This document shows, one piece after another, positions 11,630 to 23,175 of a stretch of 64,000 bases of DNA (positions are counted from its first letter, which is position 1; each line of letters begins with the position of its first letter). The notes below the pieces were generated by a model that made no database searches, was not told where the DNA came from, and saw only the letters and a program-made list of their open reading frames with translations. Made by a program: the position numbers and the translations under genes. Origin of the DNA: Ephemerocybe angulata (Eukaryota; Basidiomycota; Agaricomycetes; Agaricales; Psathyrellaceae); the NCBI GenBank assembly GCA_013368325.1, contig JAACJK010000123.1, positions 1 through 64,000 of the forward strand. Reading direction: 5' to 3'.

Positions 11630-12627
11630 ATGTCCCGTCTATCTCGAATCGCGCTGAAAGGCAGAGAATCCGTCTTCGCAGGCGGTCCAGAGCAATATAT
11701 TGGCGATACATATGCTTCATGTCCACCAAGTCTCGAGGAATGTGTTATGGCGATGGAAGATTGCTGTGAAGAGGTGAGCAACGGATGTCCTTGTCGTTTG
11801 GTCGATGTTGAGCTGGGTTCTGACTTCAAGGCGCATTTTTAGGCGTTTGAAGCTCAGCATCTGTTGAGAAGTGGGACGAAGGATCTTCCGAGGATGACCA
11901 AGGTGTTGGAGAACGAGAAGGTGGGCAGGCTACGTCTTGATCTTCGAAGTTGGGTGGGGCTGATCAAAGTATGTGGGCGATACGCAGGTGTTTTTGTTGG
12001 TGACCGAGAGCACGGTGCGAAGGTATCAACGGAATCTCGTCGACGATATTGAGCCTGCAGTCGGAGAACTCATCGCAAAGGCGGAGCAGGGTCTGAGCGC
12101 TTTGGAGAAGAGGGAAGCTAGTTTGCAAGCGAAGGTACGTTGGATACTTCTTGTCCGAACGAACCTTCGATCTGGGGTCGCCTCATTGCTTTTATGATTT
12201 TTTCCCGCCTGGCGGCTCTTGGGTCTCGACTGCTCTACTGGGTTCACGCCTATTCCCGATGTGGGGGCCATGATATATGGGAGATCTGTGTTTAGATTTT
12301 TTCTCCGGTCTTCTGTTTCGAACTGTCCTCTGGACATTTGTTCTACACTCACTACGTTTTATGCGTTGCAGAGGTTTCTATTGGATGACGGGTTCCATCT
12401 AGTTACTAACTTTTGTGCAGCTGGATAACCCTCAGAGAGCTAGAGCGCCTACGGCGACGACTGCGGTGCAAAAGTCTGACGCTCGGAGACTCAATTTGAT
12501 GATGAAGCAGCGGGAGAGGTTGGATGAGCAAGTTAGAGCATTGGAAGAGGAGATCATGGAGCTGGTACGTCCTCGTCTACGTCTTCCCGCTTCTTGCCTA
12601 AACTTTATTCAGGAGAGGAAGTCGTGA
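11630..12627 (+). CDS. SPC19: DASH/Dam1 complex subunit Spc19
   Basis: Five exons: 11630-11773, 11843-11920, 11988-12134, 12421-12564 and 12613-12627. All introns are phase 0 GT-AG. They give 175 residues, close to the yeast protein (about 165). Spc19 is a subunit of the ring-forming DASH complex that couples kinetochores to spindle microtubules. The family pattern is clear: SLEECVMAMEDCCEE, then AFEAQHLLRSGTKDLPRMTK and VLENEK, then VFLLVTEST, then DIEPAVGELIAKAEQGLSAL and EKREASLQAK, and a C-terminal coiled coil containing MMKQRERLDEQVRALEEEI. An in-frame upstream ATG at 11558 would add 24 residues; 11630 fits the family length better. The third intron (286 bases) is long for this window and could hide another small exon. 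The gene is convergent with the thioesterase gene. Confidence 0.8.
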
Positions 12628-12675
12628 ACCCACTTCAATCCACGGAGACCAAGATTGCCCGTGGCGGTACGACGC

Positions 12676-13873
12676 CTATCCCGCTCCCTGCTCCACTGTC
12701 TTCGAATGAAGTGACGGGGCTTGCCACACTCCGAGATATCGACGAGGTTCTGCGATTTCTAACACTGGAATACCTCCAACCACAATGGCAAGCTGCATCT
12801 TGGGTTGGGCACGCCGTGAAGGATCAACCAATGGCTGGGAGGCCGATCCACAAGCCAGCCGTAGGGGAAGTTGCTGGAACGGGGTGGTCAAGAGCAGACC
12901 AGGTCTTCGAAACCGGGTCGCAAATATGAGAATGTAATGTATACTAACAATTACGATACGGTGTCTGGGCCGATACAAGCTTTCTAATCTATGGCATTTC
13001 GTACACGATCTCGGGTTATAGGTTTGCTCGCTGAGGGGTGGGGACGGCATCATCTTGACGTGCGTCCCCGAAGCGACGAGGCGGTGGTGTGTTGAATTCC
13101 AGATCTATATCAAGGGTGTTCAGTTTAATTTCTTCTAGGTTGTGGTCGAGCACTGACCTCTGTCCGGCAAGATTGTGTCCGGTTTCCGAGTGTCATACTA
13201 GTGTTGACAATTCTGAGCTTGTCGCCCCTGTGAATGGAGTTCCTGAGCGCGTCCTCATTGACGATTATGTCTGGAAGACGTACAGTGTAGCCGGGGAGTG
13301 GTAGATCATGTTAATTGCCTGGGACACGCTTGGCTGCTCTTTGCCTACTGTGGCCAAGCTAAGGGCACTGATGGACAGGGAAGAGCACCTGGATTACGCC
13401 TATTTTAGTACGGGAAGAAGAAAGGAGCATTGAGGACAACGTACACGTCGACTAGAAACGCTGAGCATCCTCCGTGGATGTTTCCAGCACCATTTATCAT
13501 CTCTTTCAAACAAGCAACACCATTAGACGACGTGCCACCTCCCGAGGAGCCAGCATCCGGCAACGGCTCACATACCTTCATCAACCTCGATTTCAACAAC
13601 AACCTTCCCCTCGAGCTTACTCTCCTCATCAACCTTGCTCAGAATTGATATTTCCGTCACCGCAAACCGATTGGAGATCGACTTGCCGAAGGTGTTTGGC
13701 AGGTCCTGGAACTTGGTCGGCGCGAAGGAGCGGAAGTAGGCCTTGATGTTGCTGAGCCTTTCCTTGATCTCAGTCGGTGCGTTGCCTCTTATGTGCGACA
13801 CGTCCGGCTTGGAGGAGGAGGAGGAGGAGGAGCTGGGTGTGGTTGTCGACGACATTGCGGACTCCTGTGGCAT
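12676..13873 (-). CDS. Hotdog-fold thioesterase (ACOT13/PaaI-like)
   Basis: Five exons: 13873-13576, 13502-13445, 13388-13284, 13227-13158 and 13104-12676. All joins keep phase and use GT-AG introns. The spliced product contains MINGAGNIHGGCSAFLVDV, the HGG signature of the acyl-CoA thioesterase 13/PaaI family. It is followed by SVSQAINMIYHSPATLGDKL, then RIVNTSMTLGNRTQSCRTEI and HRLVASGTHVKM, the usual beta strands of the hotdog fold. Family members hydrolyse acyl-CoA thioesters; the exact substrate is unknown. An N-terminal serine run may be a targeting or linker segment. The first ATG is at 13873, with another at 13855. The frame runs well past the usual end of the family (HVKM plus a few residues), so the tail from about 13020 to 12676 may be intron or read-through. 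Confidence 0.75.
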
Positions 13874-14456
13874 GGATGGCGACCAGAACGACGACTGGAA
13901 GTCAGGGTTGCAGGAGTGTAAAGGAAGGGTGAGGTCAAAAACGGCGTCAATTGGGAAGCCTTGATATACAGGCTCGGGGATTAATCATGCAGAAGTTGGT
14001 CTCCGCCGTTCCGGCAATCGGTTCCCCGATGGCGACGCTTTTTCCGGGTCTGGATAGGCGCCCGGTGATCAGCAAGATTTGTCGGAGGACAAAATAGGAC
14101 CAGCGGCCCCTATTTTGAGTGAGGTTATTATGTATAATTGCGGAAATGTATCCGGAGAAGTCGTTTCTTGGGAGGTCGTCACAAGTCATGAAATAGGCAC
14201 ACTACACTACAAGTACTAATACAAGGTACGGGTATACGAGAGGTGTCGAAAACCCGCTGGATTATAGGTGATGACTGGGGTATAGAAGTTATAGATCCAG
14301 AAGGTGGGCATAGGGCTCGGAATCTGACGTGTATGAAGCGTCTTCGCGAAGGAAGGAAGGTTCAGGTGCTTATAGTTAAAGGTGAAAGCGAAGTGAAGAA
14401 TAGAGCGAAATGCGGCGATGAATTTGATTTAGGCGCGCGGAGGGTTGGTTAGCCGA
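13874..14456. other. Intergenic stretch, no gene seen
   Basis: It lies between the starts of the thioesterase gene and the end of the stomatin-like gene. It probably holds the thioesterase promoter. No conserved ORF or repeat was noticed. Confidence 0.5.
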
Positions 14457-15865
14457 CTAGACTTCAGACATGCCGGAGAGGACTGCTGCTCGTCCGGCAG
14501 ACGACAGTCCTGTGACGTCGACCCCGCTTCCCCCTGCGGCGCTGCCTTCGCCTTGGACGCTGTGACTGGCCATCTGGCCCACAACATCGCTCTGAAGTTG
14601 CATGGGCACGAAGATGACCTTGCTGTTTCCAGACTTGGCCATTTGTTGCACTACAAACGGCGCAGAACCTCAGTAAACCGCACCAGCATATAAAGTAAGC
14701 AGATACGCACAAGCTTCCAACTGACGGATCTGCATAGCAGCGGGGCTGGCAAGGATATCGGCAGCCTGCCTCATCAGACGCGCAGAGTCGACCTCGGCCC
14801 TTGCAGCAATAACCTTGGACTCTCCGATCCTCTTCTGCTGCGCGGCGGACGAGAGGGATGCGGAGACTTCCGCGCTGAAGATGATGTCCTTGATGAGGAT
14901 GCCCTCGATGGCGACACCCCACTTGTCTGCGACGTCGCCGACAATCTCGGCGATCTCGAACGCGATGGCCTCGCGCTCGGTGACGACGCTCTGCACGGCG
15001 CGGGCACCGACGACGTGGCGGAGGGTGGTCTGGGCGCGCTCGATCAGGGCTTGACGCAGGTCGGTGATACCGAAGGCGGCACGGTATGGGCTGACGATCT
15101 GGAAGTATATCACAGAGTCACTGTGGGATGAAGTGTATCAGCGACATGTTCCTTCCATGAGTTCGAGAAGGAAACTCGACGTACATCTCGACGTTGACAT
15201 TGTCGCGAGTGCTATTGGGGGGAAAGTGAGTTAGTTAGATATGCTATGTCCGATTAGAGGCGACGGCGGAAAGCTGTACGAACATGACCATCTGTCGTCC
15301 AATGGGGCTGATTTGGATCTTGACATCAACAACGCGCAGCGACTCCGTGCAGACGTTGACTTGGACGAGACCGGGGTCCACCGACTTGTAGAACTGGCCA
15401 AAGCGAGAAACCAATCCAACCTGACCTATTAGAGTTAAGATCAGTGACGTATCTTTAGGTGGGTCGCAGTAGAAGCGCTCGTAAGACGGGGGTGACCTCG
15501 TGCTTTGCGGGAAAATCGGGCTGCGAGGCCTAGGGGTTTTGGTTTTGTACACACCTTGCTCGACTTCTTTGAAGGGGTTCGGGCAAGGGCAGCAGGGGAT
15601 TGCTCCGATGAGACCAAACACCGCGCCTAGCCCTTGCATCAACGTTCCGTAGACGCCATGGGTGACCTCTCCGGTACCCATGTCTTGAGCATAAGAAGGC
15701 TATTGAAAAGAGTGACTATGAGTACTCGTCCATTGTTCTGTTGCCTCAGAGAAAACGCACCTGCATCTCGTTCCTCTTCAACGGCTGAACATGTATCACA
15801 GCATCCTTAATGGCCGCCGGGTTGAACTTGCGCGCTGTGGGCTCGTCTGTAACTTTCGAAGCCAT
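14457..15865 (-). CDS. Stomatin-like SPFH/Band 7 protein
   Basis: Six exons give 340 residues: 15865-15761, 15699-15555, 15425-15284, 15211-15185, 15120-14711 and 14650-14457. Phases agree at every join. Order of features: N-terminal cytosolic stretch; hydrophobic hairpin-like segment with GLIGAIPCCPCPNPF; SPFH domain starting EVEQGQVGLVSRFGQFYKSV; the stretch IGRQMVITRDNVNVEIDSVI; then YRAAFGITDLRQALIERAQT and LRHVVGA; and a coiled-coil region with QKRIGESKVIAARAEVDSAR. These are hallmarks of stomatins (slipins), scaffold proteins that oligomerise on the cytosolic face of membranes and organise microdomains. The 27-base exon 4 is needed to complete the TRDNVNVEI segment. A TATA-like tcttatataaag sits about 200 bases upstream of the ATG. 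Confidence 0.88.
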
Positions 15866-17492
15866 CTAAGCACTCTCGCAACTCCCATACACATCGTGAA
15901 GGCGACCCACCGTTTCCTTCGTTATGGTCCACCACATTGCCATGCAAAGAGCCGTTGGGAGAGTGAAGACGGGCCTTTCCAGTGCTGCTAGTATCGGCGA
16001 ACGCTGACATTGTGATGCAAGGGGTGGTGAGTAAGGAATGTCAAGAACTCAAGACCCGCCACCCTTTATATAAGAAACCGCCCAGGGTCCTCCTGACGTT
16101 TTGAACATGTGATGGTCGCATGGAGACTCGCCGAATGTGGAGGGCGCTGCATCCCGATACAGCAAGGGCGCATTGCCTCCGAAATTGGTGTGCATCCTGT
16201 GACATCCTGTGCCGACCGGGATGGCCTTAGTAGCCGCGGCACTTGGGAGTCATACTCCCACTGATTGGAGAGGCCGGAAAGTTTCGACACAGCATGTCTG
16301 TGCCCATGTAACTTGGTTCTTCCCGGCTCAGCCTACAGCTTATGCACCATGCAAAACAGCGAAGGGCCCCTAGGATTTGAACGTCTCTTAGGTCCTAGTG
16401 CTGCGCAGCGGATTGGCAGGGATGCTTGGCGCGAATATTGCTGCACAGCTCTACAGAAAGCTCGAAGAGGTCATCCACAAACGACCTCCATCTTGGGTGA
16501 TTGCCATCGGCACTGTAAAATGCGCAGTCGTTCAGGGACTTCAGTCTGATGAAGTTGAATTTGCACAAGTATCGATACCTATTGTTTTACCGGGCTGACC
16601 CGTAAATCAAGATATCGTTTGTATGAACGCATGAACGCAGCATTCGAAAGGATCATCAGGAGGTCAAGCAAAATTCACTCACAAGACATACCTTTCCGAA
16701 TCTTTTCTCCGTAACCTTCCGATATCGTTGTGGCTCGCTGCGCTTTTAGACTTCTCATGCCGACGAAGCCGAAGGTGCCTCGCTGCAGGCGCCTGGGCGC
16801 TTGTAAGTTGTCGGTAACTTGGACTTGATCCGGAGACAGGCGTTATGAGGACCCCAACGTCGGGGCCCGAATCCAAGAATCATATAGGTGGATGTTTCGA
16901 AGGGTTAGAGAACTTGTGCCAAACGCCAAGCTCCGCTAGTGCTGTACAACCTCACAGGAGACTGCAGCCTCTGGGGCCTGGGCGTTCATGCGAAAATCCA
17001 GGAGGGTGTACAGTATTTCTGATGGACTTGTCGATATCGCTGAAACTGCACGGGGAAGAGTAGATTCCGGGGAGCAAGGTTTCCAACATGCGTTCTCACC
17101 TCAACTTCTGCTTACTTCGAATCGTTCCGTCCTTAGATTTGGCAAAGTAATTTTAGGACCGAATCTTTTGGAAGACGATTCGATAAGGTGCAGCATGGCG
17201 AGAAGAAGAGCTTCATCTAGCTTCATTTCCGCTCACTCCCTATGAGCCCCAGCCTGGCCCAATCTTCCTTGCCGTGATGCTCGATTGCGCAGCAGAGATG
17301 CATTACTGCGGTGGAGTTAGCGGGGGAGCTTGAGGTTCGGACTCCGGAGCTTCTGATTCTTTAAAGCGGAGTCTGTAGCTCACGGCGAATGCCGACGATA
17401 TAACTGCGTCGCCACGCCAGCGACAATGCCCCCAAGACCTTGTCTTACTGCCACCACCTCAAGACCCATAGCTTTGCTAATCTTCATCTAAC
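15866..17492. other. Intergenic stretch between divergent genes, with a TATA-like box
   Basis: A TATA-like sequence (tttatataaga, minus strand tcttatataaa) at 16065-16075 is placed to drive the stomatin-like gene. The remaining 1.4 kb shows no consistent coding frame. The last few hundred bases should contain the Argonaute promoter. Confidence 0.5.
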
Positions 17493-20400
17493 ATGCCTCC
17501 AAGGGCTGCTGTTTCTCAAGTTTCACGTCCACCCAGAGGAGGGGGCGACCGCGGGGGACGAGGCGGTCGTGGCGCTGGTCGCGGTGGCCCAGGTGGGGCC
17601 CGCGGCGGCGCTGGTGGACGGGGACGTGGGACTCCAGCACCTCGGGGCGGCATGCAAGCTGGCGATCGCGACAATCGTCCAAGCATTGCTGGTGAGTCTG
17701 AATTGCAGAAGCGCCCGGAAATACGATTTGTTTGCAGCGAGAGTGGACCTCAATGATGACGTTTTGAAGGACATGTCCAAGCCGTGGGGCTTAAGCGCCC
17801 AGGGTTTGGCACTAATGGACGAGTCATCAAAGTGAGGATGAACTCGTTCCCGGTAACAGTTCCTAATGACTTCCTGCATCAATACGATGGTGGGGCTTAT
17901 TTTAATGAGACTTTGGGGCAGCACTGACGCTCACTGGCTATTCCCAATGTATAGTTGGTAAGTCTATAGTTGCGCAGTCGTACATTCGCCTGAGCGTGAG
18001 CGTTGGTTACCTGGCTGACCTCCATGACTAGTCTCAACCCCGGACGACATGTCGAAGAGGCTTCGTCTCCGCCTCATGGATAAATTGCAAGAGGACAAGC
18101 CGGCGGTGTTCACCAGCCCCGTCCTCTACGATGGACAGGCCATTATGTTCTCTAAGCAGAAGCTACCGACCCAGGAGGTACGAATTAACACTTCGCCGCA
18201 TTCGATGCATCTCACCCTCCTTCAGCACGACATCTGCATCGATCCGCCGAGGCCCAATGGCAAACCGCCCAAGGTGTACAAGCTGAAGATCACCGCGGTT
18301 GACGCCAGAGTTAACCTCGAGTAAGGCGTCCCCTCCATCGCTGTCGTTTGCGACTGACCCCCGCTCCCAGTTGCTTGCATGAGTTTGTCGCTGGGCGGCT
18401 GACGCACGATGCGGCAGTCCAGATGTCAGAAATGGTGACCTCTCAGCCTTAAAATATCGTAAATTCAATGTAGCTTACACATCTCGTCAGGCATTGAACA
18501 TCGCGATCAGGATGCTTCCTCGCAAGAAGTACCCTTCGAACGCCCGCTCATTCTTCATCGAAGACGGTAAGAGAGCGCTTGGAGCCGGCCTCGAGGTTCG
18601 TCGAGGGTACTTCCAGTCCCTTCGCCCCGCCATCGGACGCCTCCTCCTCAACCTCGACATATCAGCGGCCGTTTTCTACAAGCCTGGCCCACTCATTGGC
18701 GCCTGCCTCGAGTTCCTCGGTGTCCCAGGTGGCCGAGTCGAGCTTCTCTCTCCCGCTAGGGGATTGAGGGACTCTGACCTCAAGCGGCTAGCAACGTTCG
18801 TGCGCGGCATGGTGGTTACGACCCGGCATACGGGCAAGAGCCGCACCCATAGAGTGACGGGGATTGCCCAGCCTCCGGCCGCCATCCAATTCAATCACGA
18901 CAAGTTCGGGCCTATCAATGTTGTTCAATACTTCAAGAAGCAGTACAACATCACTCTCCAATACCCCGGGATTGTCTGCGTCAAAGTACGGTATCGATAC
19001 ATGACTAGGTTGTTGTGACCTCTTACTCTTTTTGCATTGCTATAGGCTGGAAAGGACTCCATCCCCATCGAATTATGCGAGATCCAGCCAGGCCAGTTTT
19101 CCCACAACGACCTTACGCCGGACCAGACGAAGGTCATGGTCGAATTCTCCACCATGAATCCCCATAACCGCTTCCAGACCATTTTCCAAGGTCTCCAGGT
19201 ACGTAGCGAAGCATCCTGAATTATCTCACCGGTTACTGACGTCGTTATACAGATGCTGGACTATGGGCAAAGCGAGTACGTGCGCCAGTGTGGTATTACC
19301 GTGGAGCCCTTATTCGTTGAGGTCGATGCGCGCATCCTCCCTGAGCCCAACTTGAAGGTTGCGCCGAACCCGAATCCTAGGAAGGCAGAGATCGTGAGTT
19401 TTCCGCGCCACGGCCTCTTGTCGCTGTCCCTTGTCATTGCGAGGCGCTGATGAACTCGGTTTGCAGATTCCCGACAACGGAAAGTGGAATATGTGAGTCC
19501 TCGCAGATGCAGTTATCTGTATTAATAAAGCTCACTGTGCGCTAGGCTAAATTCCAAGTACTACAAAGGGGCGAGGATCTCGGGGTTCCTGGTTATAATC
19601 TTCGAGAAGGAGGGCCGCTTTGGGGAACAGATTGCCAAGGATATGATCAAAGGATTTGTGAACGCTGCCAAGGACTTTGGTAAGTCGTTTCTCACTTCCC
19701 TTCTGCATCCTTGTTATCTGACACGCTGTCCGAACTTCGAAGGTGTCACTATCGACGATCCCGTCCCCAAGGTCAAGTGGGTGATTAACCGCTCCAATAT
19801 CGAAAAGGTATGGCGATCATTCGCTCGAAACGTCCTACTACTCACCGGCTATTGTGTTGTGCAGTCATTGGTGGAGGCAGGACATGCGTATAAGGCTGAG
19901 AAGGGTGGTAAGAGCCCGCAGTTGATTCTGGCTGTCCTCCCGCCCAATAGCAAGGACCTATACAACGAAATTAAACGGTGCGTTGCTCTATTCCTCATTT
20001 ACAATTGTATACCAACCAAAATAAATATAGGTTTGGATTCATAACTGCAAGTCAACCACCCATAATATTCCGTCGGGATCTGGCCAACTGATACTTCTTT
20101 AGATGGGCATCGCAACGCAGTGTCTTCTCTCGACAAAGTGCAGCCGCGCGAACCATCAGTACTGGGCTAACATCATGCTCAAGTCAGTTTAACTCTACCC
20201 CGTATCAAACATTGAGTACTTATCCATGAATTTCAGGGTGAACGTCAAGATGGACGGTACGAACTTCGTACCCAACCTCTCCATCATCGACGTCGCGAAG
20301 CCTACCATAATCATGGGTACGCCTCCCCTTCTCAAATTCCACCCCATACACCCAAACTCATTCTGACACCCTCCCAATCGTAGGCGCAGACGCGATCCAC

Positions 20401-21810
20401 CCGGCACCCGGCACAGTCGGAAAGCCGTCGTTCACCGCGCTCGTCTCAAGCGTCGACACCAACCTGTCGAAATATGTCGCGTCGAACGGCATCCAGGAGG
20501 GCAAGAAAGAAATGATTGAGGATATGCATGGGATGTGCACCGTGGGTCCCCCGCTCGCTATTTGTAATGGAGCCGTTTTGCTAATGGTTGTGTCCGCCCG
20601 CGCAGAATGCTTTGGAGAAATGGCAGCAGCACCAGAGGCTGGTCGAGAACAAGCGCAAACCGCCCCTTCGGTTGATCTATTTCAGAGGTGGGTGCTGTTT
20701 AGATGGTTTATTGGGTAGGACGCCGTGCGGGTGTTGATGTTTGACTTGTGTAGATGGTGTCTCCGAGGGCGAATTTCCGCAGGTGCTGGCCAAAGGTACG
20801 TGCTCGTGCATTCTATGGTGCTCTACCACCCTCGTTAAACCTCATCCTCGTCTCCAGAACTGCCAAAGATCAAAGGTGTGTTCCAATCTTCGACATAGCA
20901 GGGTTCCTTCGCTGACATCGCGCAGCCGCTTGCAAGGACAAGAACTGCGACCCGAAGATCACGATCATCATCGCAGTGAAGCGCCATCACCACCGGTAAG
21001 CGCTCGCATCCCTTAGCCGCCCGTCCTTCCTCGCTCATCCGCAATGCGCAGTGGAATGCCTGTCGACCCCCGCGACGGCGACTCGAAGAGCGGGAACATC
21101 CCTGCGGGTGCTACGATTGATACTGGGATTATGCACCCCGTCGAGCACGATTATTTGCAGTACACCCATGGAGGTCTCTTAGGCACGAGCCGTCCCGCGC
21201 GCTATACAGTAAGTTCCTCAATTTCAATTACTTGCCTTCTAGCAGCTCTGACGCTCACACTGTGTTATAGGTTCTGTACGATGTAAGGTTATGTCCTGTT
21301 CGTGATCAAACGCAGCGCTAAACGTATCCCCTTTGTTATGGCGTAAACAGGAGAACGTACCGAATTTGAGGTATGCTGAGTCGATTGGCCTCCCTCTGCT
21401 TTGTTCTAACGGTCGTCCCTTCCCAGCCCTGACGCTATCCAAGCTCTCACCTACGGCCTCGCACACTCTTTCGCCCGCGCCACACGATCCGTATCGATCC
21501 CAGCGCCCGTATACTGTTCGTTCCCCTTCCCCTCCCTTTCGATCGAGCCCTTACTTACCACACCCAATCAGACGCGCACCTAGTCTGCGCGAAACGCGCG
21601 GTGCACTTCGACCCCGCGAAGAACATCGGCGGGTCGGACACCGCGAGCCAGGTCTCGGGCGCTGGGGCGCCGGGGCTGCAGGCGTATAAGGATGCGTGGA
21701 GCGGGATCCATTCGGCGCAGAGCGGAGTTATGTATTGGATGGTGAGTGGGTTGCTTTTCGATATTATATTTGCGCCTGCTGATCGGCGTTCTTTTATGTG
21801 ATGGTAGTGA
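17493..21810 (+). CDS. Argonaute (PAZ-PIWI) protein, RNA silencing effector
   Basis: About 27 exons give 916 residues. Main boundaries: 17493-17691, 17770-17889, 17955-17957 (microexon), 18032-18177, 18226-18320, 18371-18434, 18491-18985, 19046-19198, 19253-19393, 19467-19492, 19546-19679, 19743-19807, 19865-19977, 20031-20046, 20103-20182, 20237-20316, 20384-20541, 20606-20687, 20754-20795, 20858-20875, 20926-20995, 21052-21208, 21271-21282, 21351-21370, 21427-21515, 21572-21741 and 21808-21810. Domain order: RGG-rich tail, N domain (KRPGFGTNGRVIKVRMNSFP), linker, PAZ (YFKKQYNITLQYPGIVCVK), MID, PIWI. The slicer tetrad is present: D in GADAIHP, E in EGKKEMIED, D in IDTGI, H in CAKRAVHF. The protein should bind small RNAs and cleave targets. 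Odd points: one GC-AG intron at 20047-20102, a probable 3-base exon, and a stop codon alone in the last exon. Confidence 0.92.
20047..20102 (+). other. GC-AG intron in the Argonaute gene
   Basis: With donor gcaagt at 20047 and acceptor ag at 20101-20102, the product reads RFGFITMGIATQC in frame, matching Argonautes. The nearby GT donor (20051) would shift the frame by one base. Confidence 0.7.
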
Positions 21811-23175
21811 ATGTTTGGGGGTGTTCGCGTTGTGCTGCCAGCCTGGCCGCCTTTCGGGCTTGCGTTATGATGATATGCCTCGTTTTTTTCTCCCTCATTT
21901 ACGTTTTGTCTTGCCAGTACGGCTACGTGCCATGGGTTATCTGACTGTTTCCAACTTCTTGGCTGCAGTTCTTGTATTATTAATACTGCCTTTCTTTGAA
22001 AGGCCCGATTATCTAGCAGCCTCGGATTCGCAACCAGGTTATCGGCAACCTTGGAGGTCCATGGGCGCTTAACTGCAATTGTTGAAACAAATATGAGGAG
22101 ACCTCATGACATTCATACATCGTCAGGTGTACTCATATAATCTATGCATACTGAGGTAGTACATGATGAACTCCTTAAACAGGTTTTCCTTCGTCTTTGG
22201 GAACCGAATCCGAATCGCGCCAGATGAGTGGCACACTGGCATTTCAGGGTCGCTATTTTCAGCAATGCCCAACCAATGATTGCCCTCGAGCTAGAAGAGG
22301 ATACGTTTGGCGATACTTGATCGGCGCCTAATGCAGAAACCCCGCTCGATTGCCAGCTTCTTGAGTTCGCAATCGATTGATAGATAGTGTATAAAGGGTC
22401 AGTGGCTTTCCCGGAGCTCCACGACATTTGGACCCTAGAATATACGCTTTGTAAAAAAGAAGCCCCCCAAAATACTCCGTCAAGTCTCGGGATGCTGTAC
22501 CTGTAGGTACATTAGTAGAAATGTAATTGTCTTGTGACCCCTGGCACGGAACCGCCGTCACATCTGGGACAAAGATTGAAGAATCGGATTTTTTGGGGCA
22601 ATCGTGGTGTGCTCGCTAACCTATTCACGATCACAGCACTTAGATCGGTGAAGTTCCTGAGTCAGGAAGGCGAAGAAGGGGGAAAGATTTCTATTGGTGC
22701 GCAGCTTGGGGAGGGGATGTAGTGCGAGTTCGTTGCACCCCAAAAAGGTTGCTGTCCGTGCCAAGCGCCCAAGCCGCCCACGTACTAATCTTAGAACTAT
22801 TGTACTATGCTGAGATTTCAATCCCGCATTATAATTCTATCCATAAGTATATATTTATGTGTGTGTGTAGTATTTCTTTCGGAGACTGCCAGGGTACATG
22901 CTCACGCGTCGGTTGAAATGGTTCTGTCCCTCCCCAGTTAGGGGGGACCAGATATAACGGCTACTTGATTTGCTCTGGCCAGTCTGTAGACTTCAGCATT
23001 CCCAACCGACAAGTACTAGAATCAGACGCACTGAAGGCGCACTGCAGCGCTGTCCGGAAGACACGACCCTCCGCCATCAATGCGATCAAATTCTCCCCCA
23101 GCCTTGCTGTCATTCCATGTCAGCCGTTAACCACCACCACCTCACGCAAGAAGACCCTCCTTTACTGCTCGTTGC
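21811..23175. other. Intergenic stretch, no gene seen
   Basis: It holds the 3' region of the Argonaute gene and the upstream region of the kinase gene. A short TG run (tgtgtgtgtgt) lies at about 22859. No conserved ORF was noticed. Confidence 0.5.

Noticed and set aside
14464..14922. Cys/Arg-rich ORF on the minus strand
   Set aside because: Alternative frame of the stomatin-like gene exons and intron.
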